NCBI GenBank assembly: GCA_021405325.1 | Contig: QWII01000007.1 | Location: forward strand, 1 to 64,000 | DNA length: 64,000 nt | Reading direction: 5' to 3' | From: Caldilinea sp. CFX5 | Lineage (GTDB): Bacteria > Chloroflexota > Anaerolineae > Caldilineales > Caldilineaceae | In this document: piece after piece, positions 17,901 to 26,409 of the stretch | Position numbering within the stretch: position 1 is the stretch's first letter | How the letters are laid out: each line of letters begins with the position of its first letter | The notes under the pieces: model-generated | Told to the model about the DNA's origin: nothing | Seen by the model: only the letters and a program-made list of their open reading frames with translations | Databases searched by the model: none | Position numbers and translations under genes: made by a program

Positions 17901-19687
17901 AACTTGCCGGTCTCTTTGATCGTAATGGCGGTGTCCAGGGTTGAGCCGATGGTCGTGTTGCCAAAGTCAAGCGGGCCTGGTTCCGCCGGATCAGCGCCAA
18001 AGCCGGGCATCCCACGCCCCGCTTCAACGGCGCCGATGTCACACTGGGGAAGGCCGTCATTGTTGCCATCCTTGTCGCGACTGCCGCCCCCTTGATCCTG
18101 GTTATTGACCGGCGGCGCGGCGCAGACAGCATCATCACCGGCGTCGATGACTGGGCTGTCATCCTTGGGGGATTGGGTGATGAGGAGGGCCAACGACGGG
18201 TTGGGTTTGGGCAGATCCAACTTGGGATCAGTGCTGGTCATGGCCGCACCACAAGCCGTGCCGGGGTTTTGGATGTTGTGGCCGTTGTCCGTCACTGCTT
18301 TGGGGCCGGCACAAGTACCGCCGGCACCGGTTGTTCCTTCTTCGATAATCGAATTCCAGAGCGCTACCACCTTTTCATTGTAGATGGCACCGCCGCTTGC
18401 CGCCCCGTTGCCAGAGAGCGTAACATTGCGCACTTCAATGGTGGCATCGTAGGGGACGGGGTTGGGATCGTTGGTGTTGGCGATAGCGCCGCCTCTGCCG
18501 TTGGGGGTTGCGTTGGCAAAAAAGTTGCTATTGGTCAGCTTGAGCGTTCCTTTGCGGTTGTTAAGCAGCCCGCCGCCGCGCCCGTCACCACTGGCGATGT
18601 TGGCGTTAAAGGTGGCTTGGTTGACAAGCAAGTCGCCTTCATTGTACAAGCCGCCGCCCCGTCCGGCTGTATTCAAATCACCGGCGATGTTGCCGTTAAA
18701 GGCGGTCTGGCTAATGACGCCGGTGGCGTTGAACCCGTTGTAGAGCGCGCCGCCACTCCCCTTAAAGGCGAGATTGCCGTTAAAGACCACACCGGCCAGG
18801 GCAAACGCGCCGTCGGTGGCGTTGTAGAGCGCGCCGCCCCCTTGATATTCGGTGCGGCTCTGGGCAATATTGCCGTTAAAGACCGTATCAGCCAGTGAAA
18901 AACGCCCCTTGCTGTAGATGGCGCCGCCGCCGTTGACCGCCACATTGCCGTTAAAGACGCTCTTGGTGACGGTGAGAACGCTGGAACCCTCCAGTGCAAT
19001 AGCGCCGCCGGACCCGTTGGTCGGGCTGAGAGCCTCCGGTGGTTGACCAAGTGCTTTGTTGCCGGCGAAGTTGCTCAAGGTGATATTCAGCACCCCCGGC
19101 GTTGAGATGGCGCCACCGTTGCCTTCCGCTGTGTTGTCTACCAACGAGACGCCAATCAGGTTGATGACGGTGTTGCTGCTGTAGCTCAAAATCGCGCCGC
19201 CAAAGCCGGTGGTGTAACCATTTTGCAACGTCAGGTTCATCAACGTCAACTCGCCGCCCTCTTGCAGCCAGAGGAGACGGGAATCCTTGTGGTCGGCGTT
19301 GGTTGGTTGCGGCCCGCTGCCCCGTAACGTGACCGGGCCGATGATGATTACCTCCTTGATGATCATCGGCAGGGGATCATCGGTCGGTTTCAGGGTGAGA
19401 ACGCCGGCGGCGGCATCACCGGCAAAGGTGATGGTCGTCGGGCCGGCGGACGCCTGGCATTCGTTATAGGTGACGCTGAGTTTGCCTTCGGTTTTTTGCA
19501 GGAAGGCGGCCTGTAAGGCTTCGCGTAGACTGCACTTGCCATCGCTGGGGTCATTGGCAAGGCTGGTGGTGGTGACAACGGTTTCCCCAACCGCATAGAG
19601 AGGTGTTGCCGAAGACAGCGCAAAGAGGAACACTGCCAAGAGAAAGGTGAAGTGACAACAAGACCAAACGACAACGCGCCGTGACAT
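14993..19687 (-). CDS. Secreted CSLREA/beta-helix, choice-of-anchor, YVTN-propeller and IPT-repeat protein
   Basis: 1,564 aa. A signal peptide (ends near TPLYAVG) is followed by a CSLREA motif (CSLREALQAAF). A parallel beta-helix follows with GNGGAI/GGGALY repeats like polymorphic membrane proteins (about 90-500). Two or three ASH-like choice-of-anchor D domains come next (GPLDFGNTTIG, GPLDFGTVTLN), then a YVTN/lactonase-type beta-propeller (VAVSPDGKQVYAAA repeats, about 840-1180). Four IPT/TIG-like repeats with GSNF and VVNPPPGGG signatures precede the C-terminal MLYLPLVARKQ. AAGGAG lies 7 bases before the ATG. It is probably an extracellular or cell-surface adhesive or structural protein; no catalytic residues are seen. 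Confidence 0.85.
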   Translation of the reverse strand: MSRRVVVWSCCHFTFLLAVFLFALSSATPLYAVGETVVTTTSLANDPSDGKCSLREALQAAFLQKTEGKLSVTYNECQASAGPTTITFAGDAAAGVLTLKPTDDPLPMIIKEVIIIGPVTLRGSGPQPTNADHKDSRLLWLQEGGELTLMNLTLQNGYTTGFGGAILSYSSNTVINLIGVSLVDNTAEGNGGAISTPGVLNITLSNFAGNKALGQPPEALSPTNGSGGAIALEGSSVLTVTKSVFNGNVAVNGGGAIYSKGRFSLADTVFNGNIAQSRTEYQGGGALYNATDGAFALAGVVFNGNLAFKGSGGALYNGFNATGVISQTAFNGNIAGDLNTAGRGGGLYNEGDLLVNQATFNANIASGDGRGGGLLNNRKGTLKLTNSNFFANATPNGRGGAIANTNDPNPVPYDATIEVRNVTLSGNGAASGGAIYNEKVVALWNSIIEEGTTGAGGTCAGPKAVTDNGHNIQNPGTACGAAMTSTDPKLDLPKPNPSLALLITQSPKDDSPVIDAGDDAVCAAPPVNNQDQGGGSRDKDGNNDGLPQCDIGAVEAGRGMPGFGADPAEPGPLDFGNTTIGSTLDTAITIKETGKLPLAVASVNVGGDHPGDFQVLTAMPMVIPNNAPAQKLELRCKPTAVGERKATLTLVTDDPFNLKVDFDLICRGSAVPVAGFASAPLKPGPLDFGTVTLNTNKVGVQATITTALQLQEAGNTPLQVQMQSISGDNAGDFSVESGLPATVNDGNSAGVKVTLRCTPAALGIRTAQLTLITNDPANPTVSFDLVCKAVPPPPPALAKPGTSLGSVSGALDVAVSPDGKQVYAAAGNAVVQFNRESNTGQLTPSTSYPANFLNQARAIAVSPDGAQVYVAARGSNAFAIYNRDKSSGALALKDSYTANQIVPGLAGAYEVTVAPNGQYIYVTGNSANAVTIFSRDADNFVGPLDDLISAKELGGARGMAISPDGAHLYVTGSTGILSGTVAVFSRNQTSGALTHVQTRREGELLGNPPFIFFLDGLAGASQVLVSPDGQYVYVAALDDDAVNLFRRDVLTGKLTRLRLYRDGFSGIDGLDGAFGMAFSQDGSKLLVTGYLDDAVAVFDRDAASGLLTFLEVVKPDANTLEPKLNGAAGIAVTPVGMGVYVASLLDNAIVAFAQANPRPTLDALLPASAQAGSSALTVVVKGSNFVAGAQAYLNDAPRSTTFVSASEIKVDLTAADLQSAGDHTLKVVNPAPGGGDGYNSASFKVTPAGENPKPSVAYINPQSVPADVQQFTVQVHGSGFVNGAKVRVNGIDQPTTFVSSTDLQATIGAPAVQNLLAAQLRAESEVSAAANEPAGITVVNPPPGGGVSNVQLFTVMEAGNNPAPGLTGLQPASVVAQGAAAAPLVVTVSGSNFMEGTLAYWNGSQRPAKFIDSTTLAVTLSGGDLAVAGSGALYVTNPSPGGGQSNALSFIITAPPVNAAPVLTSIQPGSLATQPMNNPPQLLMVKGSNFLPDSEVYWNEVVRPTTFIDSSTLQVTLTPTDTVSAGQAQLVVVNPPPGGGISNALPVTITEFKMLYLPLVARKQ

Positions 19688-19988
19688 AGATTACTCCTTA
19701 AAGTAAATAACGTTTTTCTTGCAATAATTGAGAAGATTGTACCGCAGTTTCGGGAGCCGCGCTGTGTCGTAGCGCACACGGAACACAACAACGGATTTGG
19801 GAAGGAACGGATTAGCTAGTTGGTACTAGGGAATCGATTGTTACCACAAGCAGGAGTTTTACTTGATTTAGTCAAGTAATTGATTGATAATGTCATGCAA
19901 ATGTTCCAAATGAATCTACAAAGTGACTGTGGAACCGACAACTCATCTTGTCACCCTGTCACCTTGCTAGTACCACCGGAGCAAACAC
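19688..19988. other. Divergent intergenic region
   Basis: 301 bp between the divergent beta-helix protein and MarR-GNAT genes. It is AT-richer than its neighbours and should hold both promoters. A short partial repeat, TGTCACCCTGTCACCTT, lies near 19950, and a stretch near 19789 (acaacggatttgggaa) loosely recalls the repeats at 60581. I saw no gene or convincing hairpin. Confidence 0.5.
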
Positions 19989-20918
19989 ATGACACCATCC
20001 ACACTTTCTGAACGTATCGAAACCGTCCGGCGTTTCAACCGCTTTTACACCAAGCAGATTGGTGTGCTGCAGGAAGGGTTGCTCAAAAGTCAATTCCCCT
20101 TGACCGAAGCGCAGGTTCTTTACGAACTGGCGAAGCAGGAGCAGACCACGGCGACGGCGCTCGGCAATGCGTTAGGGCTAGATGCCGGTTATCTCAGCCG
20201 AATCATTGGCAATTTTGAGAAACAAGGGTTGGTGCAAAAAGCGCCGTCGCCGAGCGATGGTCGGCAGAACTTACTGCGCTTGACGGCAGATGGTCAAACC
20301 GAGTTTGTCAGGCTCAATGAACGGTCGCAGGCTGAAATCGGGACGCTGCTTGCGGCGTTACCGGAGGCGGAACAGCGGCGGTTGGTCGAGGCGATACAAA
20401 CCATTGCAGCCATCTTAGAACCAAAGAGCGAAGCGCCTGCTGCCTACCTGCTCCGTCCCCATCAGCCGGGGGATATGGGGTGGGTTGTCCATCGCCATGC
20501 GGTGCTCTATACAACCGAGTATGGCTGGGATGAGCAATTTGAGGCGCTAGTCGCGGAGATTGTCGCCAAGTTTATCCAGCACTTTGATCCCAAGTGGGAG
20601 CGCTGTTGGCTGGCGGAAGTCGATGGCGCGATTGTCGGCTCAGTTTTCCTGGTCAAGCAGAGTGAGGAGGTGGCGAAGTTGCGCCTGCTCTATGTCGAAC
20701 CGGCGGCGCGGGGACTGGGCATCGGCAAACGGCTGGTGGACGAGTGTATCCGCTTTGCCAAACGCACCGGCTATCGTAAAATGACCCTCTGGACAAATAG
20801 CATCCTGACCGCCGCCCGCGGCATTTATATCAAAGCCGGTTTTCAACTCGTCCACAGTGAAGCGCATCACAGCTTTGGTCACGACCTAGTGGGTGAGACG
20901 TGGGAATTGACCTTATGA
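19989..20918 (+). CDS. MarR-type regulator fused to GNAT acetyltransferase
   Basis: 309 aa. Residues 1-145 form a winged-helix MarR domain (YELAKQEQTTATALGNAL, then AGYLSRIIGNFEKQGLV and the wing SPSDGRQNLLRLT). Residues about 155-309 form a GNAT domain with the acetyl-CoA loop LGIGKRLVDECIRFA and the flanking strand KLRLLYVEPAARG. This two-domain architecture is a known family of bifunctional regulator/acetyltransferases. The DNA target and acetyl acceptor are unknown. GGAG is 8 bases upstream of the ATG. It may control the divergent secreted-protein gene or itself; that is an inference from position. Confidence 0.92.
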   Translation: MTPSTLSERIETVRRFNRFYTKQIGVLQEGLLKSQFPLTEAQVLYELAKQEQTTATALGNALGLDAGYLSRIIGNFEKQGLVQKAPSPSDGRQNLLRLTADGQTEFVRLNERSQAEIGTLLAALPEAEQRRLVEAIQTIAAILEPKSEAPAAYLLRPHQPGDMGWVVHRHAVLYTTEYGWDEQFEALVAEIVAKFIQHFDPKWERCWLAEVDGAIVGSVFLVKQSEEVAKLRLLYVEPAARGLGIGKRLVDECIRFAKRTGYRKMTLWTNSILTAARGIYIKAGFQLVHSEAHHSFGHDLVGETWELTL

Positions 20919-20950
20919 GCATCCGCACCATGTGAATTTGACAAGCACGC

Positions 20951-21187
20951 TTGTTCGATTACACTACAAAATTTCGTAATTTGGTTTCGACCTTGTTTCT
21001 GGCCGAAGCACACTACGATATTGAACAGATCCTTCAGCGCCGCTTGGGTGATATTCCGCCCACTGTTCGTGATCGCTTGCGCCACTGCACGCTAACCCAA
21101 CTCAATACCCTTGTCAATCCGGCGCTCGACGCTGCGACATGGGATGAATTTGCCGTCACCTTGTCGCCAATCGTGTCAAAGGCGTGA
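20951..21187 (+). pseudogene. Orphan DUF4351-like tail (Rpn-family remnant)
   Basis: 78 codons, opening only with a TTG. The sequence IEQILQRRLGDIPPTVRDRL and LTQLNTLVNPALDA matches the leucine-rich helical DUF4351 domain that ends many Rpn/PD-(D/E)XK proteins, without the nuclease part. There is no good ribosome site. It could be a small expressed protein, but a decayed 3' end is more likely. Confidence 0.5.
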
Positions 21188-21220
21188 CCTGGACAAGTAG
21201 TACGGGTAAAGCTTTATTTT

Positions 21221-21279
21221 GATTAACGAAGCGTTCGTAACCAAGTAACGTTCTGCCACCGGCGAACGCTTCGTTGATC
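21221..21279. repeat. 17-bp inverted repeat
   Basis: Arms 21221-21237 and 21263-21279 pair with one G/T-type mismatch around a 25-base loop. It lies 39 bases beyond the stop codon of the minus-strand ABC exporter and 33 bases beyond the DUF4351 remnant, so it may end transcription from both sides. Confidence 0.65.
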
Positions 21280-21317
21280 GAACATTTACGCCACGTTCAT
21301 AAACCACTACAAGCAGG

Positions 21318-23114
21318 TCAACCACCATTGCGAAATTGCAAAGTATACAGATGCGCATAAAGCCCATTGCGTGCCATCAGTTCATCATGGGTGCCTTGCT
21401 CAGCGATCTGGCCGTGGTCGAGGACGATGATGCGATGGGCAATTTTGATCGTACTCAGACGGTGGGCGATGATGACCGAAGTGCGCCCTTGCATGAGCCG
21501 GTCGAGCGCTTCTTGCACTAACTCTTCGGATTCGCTGTCGAGGGAGCTAGTCGCTTCATCAAGCAACAGAATGCGCGGGTCTTTGAGAATGGCGCGAGCA
21601 ATCGCCAACCGCTGCCGTTGACCACCACTCAGTTTGACGCCCCGCTCGCCGACGATGGTGTCATAGCCGTTAGGTGTCTCCATGATAAAGGTGTGGGCGT
21701 TGGCAGCCTGGGCGGCGGCGATAATTTCGGCTTCGCTGGCTTCTAGCCGACCATAGGCGATGTTTTCACGAATGGTGCCGCCAAAGAGAATGGTCTCCTG
21801 TGGCACAAGACCGATCTGGGCGCGCAGACTCTGCTGGGTGACGGTGCGGATGTCATGGCCGTCAATCGTCACTGTACCGTCAGTCGGGTCGTAGAAGCGG
21901 GGGATCAGGTTGAAAAGGGTGCTTTTACCCGCCCCGCTCGGTCCCACCAATGCCACGATCTCGCCCGGTCGAATCGCCAGCGACACATCTTTGATGACGG
22001 CCAGGTTTGACTCATAGCCAAAGGAGGTGTTGCCAAAGTTGATTGCACCCTGAATTGGCGGCAACATCTTAGCGTCCGGCGCGTCGGCAACGCTGGGCTG
22101 CGTGTCCAAGATTTCAAAGACCCGCTGCACTGCGCCCAACGCTTCGCGATATTGGCTATATAGCCCCGACAAGCCGCCCAGGCTGGCGGCAATGGTGATG
22201 GCATAGATCAGAAAACCGCTGATGGTCGAAAATTCCAGCCGACCGGCCAGCACTTCACGCCCGCTAAACCAGAGAATCACAGCAATGGCGCCAAAGCCAA
22301 GAAAGGCCATGAGCGCACCAAAGCCGGCGCGAAAGAGTGCTAGACGCAAGGAGGCGGCCAGGGTCTGTTGCATGGCGGTGTTGTAACGGCCCACTTCGTA
22401 CCCCTCGCGGGCGAAGCTCTTCACTACCCGCACCCCTTGTAACCCCTCTTCAGCAGCCACGGTTGCCTTGGCCAGTTCATCCTGCACCGCCGTGCTGAAT
22501 TTCTGAAAATAGCGCCCAAAGCCGACCGCCACGCCGACAATCGCCAGTGCCAGGATCACCACAAAGCCGACCAGTCGCGAATTGAGCAGAAAAACAATAA
22601 TGATCGACCCAGTGAGCGCAATAACATTACTCAGCAGTTGGGTGACATTGTTCGTCAGCAGGGTGCGCACTTGGGTCACATCGTTGGAGAGGCGCGAGAT
22701 CATTTCACCTACGCGCCGATTCGCATAGAAATCGAGTGAGAGCGCTTGCAGATGACGGTAGAGCGTCGTGCGCAGATCGAGGATGATATTTTCCCCAATA
22801 TAGCTGAGGTTATAGCTCTGGAAAAAGGTAAACGCCGCCTGGAGAAAAAAGATGCCGACCAGCGCCATTGTCATGAGATTGAGTTGGTTCAGATTTTGCT
22901 GCTTCAGCACCGAATCCAATAGTTGCACAATCACGAGGGGAAAGGTCAGATTCATGGCGCTGGCCAGGGTCAACGCCAGGATCGCCAGCGCCATGCGCCC
23001 TTTGTAGGGACGCAGGTAGCCGATCAACCGTCGCCAGTTGAGGGGTGTATTAATGGGGATTTCCGGTGCGTCTTCGCGACGAGCGGTAAGCGGACGCCTA
23101 CGATTAAACATCAT
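21318..23114 (-). CDS. ABC exporter half-transporter (fused permease and ATPase)
   Basis: 598 aa, type I exporter. Six membrane helices lie in residues about 35-330. The ATPase domain has Walker A GPSGAGKST (about 386-394), signature LSGGQRQR (about 496) and Walker B ILLLDEATSSLD. It lacks the Ala/His-rich insert of the exporter at 7597-9537. AAGGA lies 4-7 bases from two neighbouring ATGs (23114 and 23111). It probably works as a homodimer for export of lipids, drugs or peptides; the substrate is not readable. The two exporters are not adjacent, so a heterodimer is possible but unsupported. Confidence 0.93.
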   Translation of the reverse strand: MMFNRRRPLTARREDAPEIPINTPLNWRRLIGYLRPYKGRMALAILALTLASAMNLTFPLVIVQLLDSVLKQQNLNQLNLMTMALVGIFFLQAAFTFFQSYNLSYIGENIILDLRTTLYRHLQALSLDFYANRRVGEMISRLSNDVTQVRTLLTNNVTQLLSNVIALTGSIIIVFLLNSRLVGFVVILALAIVGVAVGFGRYFQKFSTAVQDELAKATVAAEEGLQGVRVVKSFAREGYEVGRYNTAMQQTLAASLRLALFRAGFGALMAFLGFGAIAVILWFSGREVLAGRLEFSTISGFLIYAITIAASLGGLSGLYSQYREALGAVQRVFEILDTQPSVADAPDAKMLPPIQGAINFGNTSFGYESNLAVIKDVSLAIRPGEIVALVGPSGAGKSTLFNLIPRFYDPTDGTVTIDGHDIRTVTQQSLRAQIGLVPQETILFGGTIRENIAYGRLEASEAEIIAAAQAANAHTFIMETPNGYDTIVGERGVKLSGGQRQRLAIARAILKDPRILLLDEATSSLDSESEELVQEALDRLMQGRTSVIIAHRLSTIKIAHRIIVLDHGQIAEQGTHDELMARNGLYAHLYTLQFRNGG

Positions 23115-23145
23115 TCATTCCTTCTACTGCACATGAACCAAGAAC

Positions 23146-23172
23146 AACCGGCGAGTTCATAACTCGCCGGTT
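23146..23172. repeat. Compact perfect 12-bp hairpin, 3-base loop
   Basis: Arms 23146-23157 and 23161-23172 pair perfectly. It lies between two minus-strand genes, 130 bases past the stop of the His/Gly-rich membrane protein and 31 bases before the ABC exporter start, so it could end the former or act in the exporter's leader. Confidence 0.7.
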
Positions 23173-23232
23173 TCACCAAGTATACTCCTATGTCCGTTCC
23201 CTGCCAACTGTCAAGGGGGGTGAACCTTGAGT

Positions 23233-23287
23233 TTACACAGATAGGAAGAAGCACAGAGTAAAATAATGTTCTTTCCTATCTGTGTAA
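23233..23287. terminator. 15-bp hairpin after the His/Gly-rich membrane protein
   Basis: Arms 23233-23247 and 23273-23287 pair perfectly, 14 bases beyond the stop codon at 23302. The arms contain the word CCTATCTGTGT, related to the hairpins at 25201-25273 and 56501-56595. Confidence 0.7.
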
Positions 23288-23301
23288 GTAACTACTAATC
23301 C

Positions 23302-23820
23302 TTATACCTTTACCCAACTTGTCGGCTGCGGCCTCTGTCCCTCGGCTTGCGGGGTAGGCTGGGGCGCTTGGCTGCCTTGCTCCGGTTGTGGCTGACCCGG
23401 CTGTTGACCGTGTGGCTGCCACTGGTGTTGACCCCACGGGCCATGATGGTGGTGATGCCAGCCATGACCACCCCCCGAACCACCGTGCATCCGCCAACGC
23501 AGGAAGCCCAGGAACTTAAAGAAGACCATCACCATAAAGAGGAAGAACAGGAAGCGAAAGAAGCCGCCGATAAAGCCAACGCCATGGCCGCCCCAACCGT
23601 GCACCCCATAGCCGGGGTAGCCGCCCCGGTAGGCCAGGTAAGGCGCCGCCGCTTTGGCCTGTTCGCCGCCGTTGGTCAAGAGACCGGCCACGTAGCCTTC
23701 ATTCCACCCCGCCTGCCGGATGCCACCGCTAACCGCACCAAAGAACAAGATCCCCACCAGTCCCGCCAGGACTAACAGGATGACCGTCTGCCGGTCGAGT
23801 TGTTTCAAACGTTCCAACAT
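23302..23820 (-). CDS. Small membrane protein with His/Gly/Pro/Gln-rich tail
   Basis: 172 aa. There are two hydrophobic helices (about 14-34 and 83-107) with a Gly/Tyr-rich stretch between them. The polar tail contains five consecutive His residues and many Gln and Pro. The His cluster could bind metal, but no family is recognised. AAGGAG lies before the ATG. It stands alone between other minus-strand genes. Function unknown. Confidence 0.75.
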   Translation of the reverse strand: MLERLKQLDRQTVILLVLAGLVGILFFGAVSGGIRQAGWNEGYVAGLLTNGGEQAKAAAPYLAYRGGYPGYGVHGWGGHGVGFIGGFFRFLFFLFMVMVFFKFLGFLRWRMHGGSGGGHGWHHHHHGPWGQHQWQPHGQQPGQPQPEQGSQAPQPTPQAEGQRPQPTSWVKV

Positions 23821-25195
<1,375 letters not shown>

Positions 25196-25200
25196 CCGAT

Positions 25201-25273
25201 TCCGTGTTCCTTCTATCTGTGTTTAGTCTTTGGGCAATGCTAAAAGACTAAACACAGATAGAAGGAACACGGA
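25201..25273. terminator. Perfect 31-bp hairpin after the flavin oxidoreductase
   Basis: Arms 25201-25231 and 25243-25273 are exact reverse complements with an 11-base loop, beginning 5 bases after the stop codon. The arms share nearly all of their sequence with the hairpin at 56525-56595, and the differences are compensated in both arms. Confidence 0.8.
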
Positions 25274-25318
25274 GCTAATTCATCAATTTGAGGCGCTGCT
25301 TCGTTAGTTCGCGCCACA

Positions 25319-25376
25319 ATCTTCCGGGAAGCCGATACCAGTAAGTTCACTCTAGCGACCAAGCTTCCCGGAAGAT
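25319..25376. repeat. 14-bp inverted repeat
   Basis: Arms 25319-25332 and 25363-25376 pair perfectly around a 30-base loop, 29 bases beyond the stop codon of the minus-strand PhzF gene, so it is placed like its terminator. Confidence 0.65.
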
Positions 25377-25405
25377 GACTGACAAGCATTTCCAACAAAC
25401 TCTCA

Positions 25406-26200
25406 TTACCCCAACAAATCGCCATACAACACAGTCACCGCTTGGCCGCGTAGATAGACGCGATCACCGCTCTGGTGGACATGCAACACGCCGCCCCGCG
25501 CCGATGCCTGAAACGCCACCAAAGCCTCTTTCCCCAGCTTGGTGCGCCAATAAGGAATCAAGCCACAATGGGCAGAACCTGTTACGGGATCTTCGGGAAT
25601 ACCCGCCGCTGGCGCAAAGAAGCGCGAGACAAAATCAAACCCTTCCATCGTCGCCCGGCTGGTGACGATGACGCCACAGGTGGGGATGCGACCCAGCGCC
25701 GTAAAATCGGGTTGGAGTTGACGCACCGTTGCTTCGTCGGCAACTTCGATGAAATAATCAAACTGGGTTTTGCCGGTGTACAGGGCGCTTTTGATACCTA
25801 ACGCGTCCAACATCCCCTCCGGCAACGCAGTCGGCATCGGCGGGGTGATGGGAAAGTTAAGTTCGATCCAGTCGCCGACGCGGGTGGCGGTTAAGAGACC
25901 GCTGTGGGTGTGGAAACGGGCCGTCTCCTCCTCGGCCAACCGACCACTCTCCCATAACACATGGGCGCTGGCCAACGTGGCATGGCCACAGAGATCGACC
26001 TCAACGGTTGGCGTAAACCACCGAAGCTGAAAGCCATCGGCGACCGGGTGCAAAAAGGCGGTTTCGGCCAGATTCATCTCTGCCGCCACCTGTTGCATCC
26101 ACGCCGCCTCCGCCGGTGCGGCCAGCAGACAGACCGCCGCCGGGTTGCCGCGGAAGGGTTGATCGGTAAAAGCATCGACTTGGAAGAGTGGCGTTCCCAT
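25406..26200 (-). CDS. PhzF-family isomerase/epimerase
   Basis: 264 aa from the ATG at 26200, where AAGGA is 7 bases upstream and the typical opening PLFQVDAFTDQPFRGNPAAV follows; the longer frame to 26269 crosses an intergenic hairpin. The conserved glutamate is in NLAETAFL, and the family signatures CGHATLASAHVL and DPVTGSAHCGL are present. The family performs proton shifts on diverse small molecules such as phenazine precursors; no phenazine cluster is near, so the substrate is unknown. It is divergent from soxA across a 209-bp gap. Confidence 0.92.
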   Translation of the reverse strand: MGTPLFQVDAFTDQPFRGNPAAVCLLAAPAEAAWMQQVAAEMNLAETAFLHPVADGFQLRWFTPTVEVDLCGHATLASAHVLWESGRLAEEETARFHTHSGLLTATRVGDWIELNFPITPPMPTALPEGMLDALGIKSALYTGKTQFDYFIEVADEATVRQLQPDFTALGRIPTCGVIVTSRATMEGFDFVSRFFAPAAGIPEDPVTGSAHCGLIPYWRTKLGKEALVAFQASARGGVLHVHQSGDRVYLRGQAVTVLYGDLLG

Positions 26201-26226
26201 GATATTTCCTTTGGTGACAGTGTGAA

Positions 26227-26289
26227 GCCGGTAGAATGCAGGGCGGTTGGTTGAGCTTGTCGAAACCAACCGCCCTGCATTCTACCGGC
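26227..26289. repeat. Perfect 26-bp inverted repeat in a divergent promoter gap
   Basis: Arms 26227-26252 and 26264-26289 pair perfectly with an 11-base loop. The centre contains TTGAGCTTGTCGAA, a word I recall from bacterial intergenic repeats. It lies between divergent PhzF and soxA genes, so it cannot be a simple terminator. Confidence 0.8.
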
Positions 26290-26409
26290 ACTCTTGCCTT
26301 TCGCCAAAGAAACCGCCCAACTTTGCACAACCTCCTGTGCTAATGGTAAGATGATAGCAACTCATCATCAACCCAAAGTGAAACTGAAGTTTTCCATTCG
26401 AAAAGCCTT

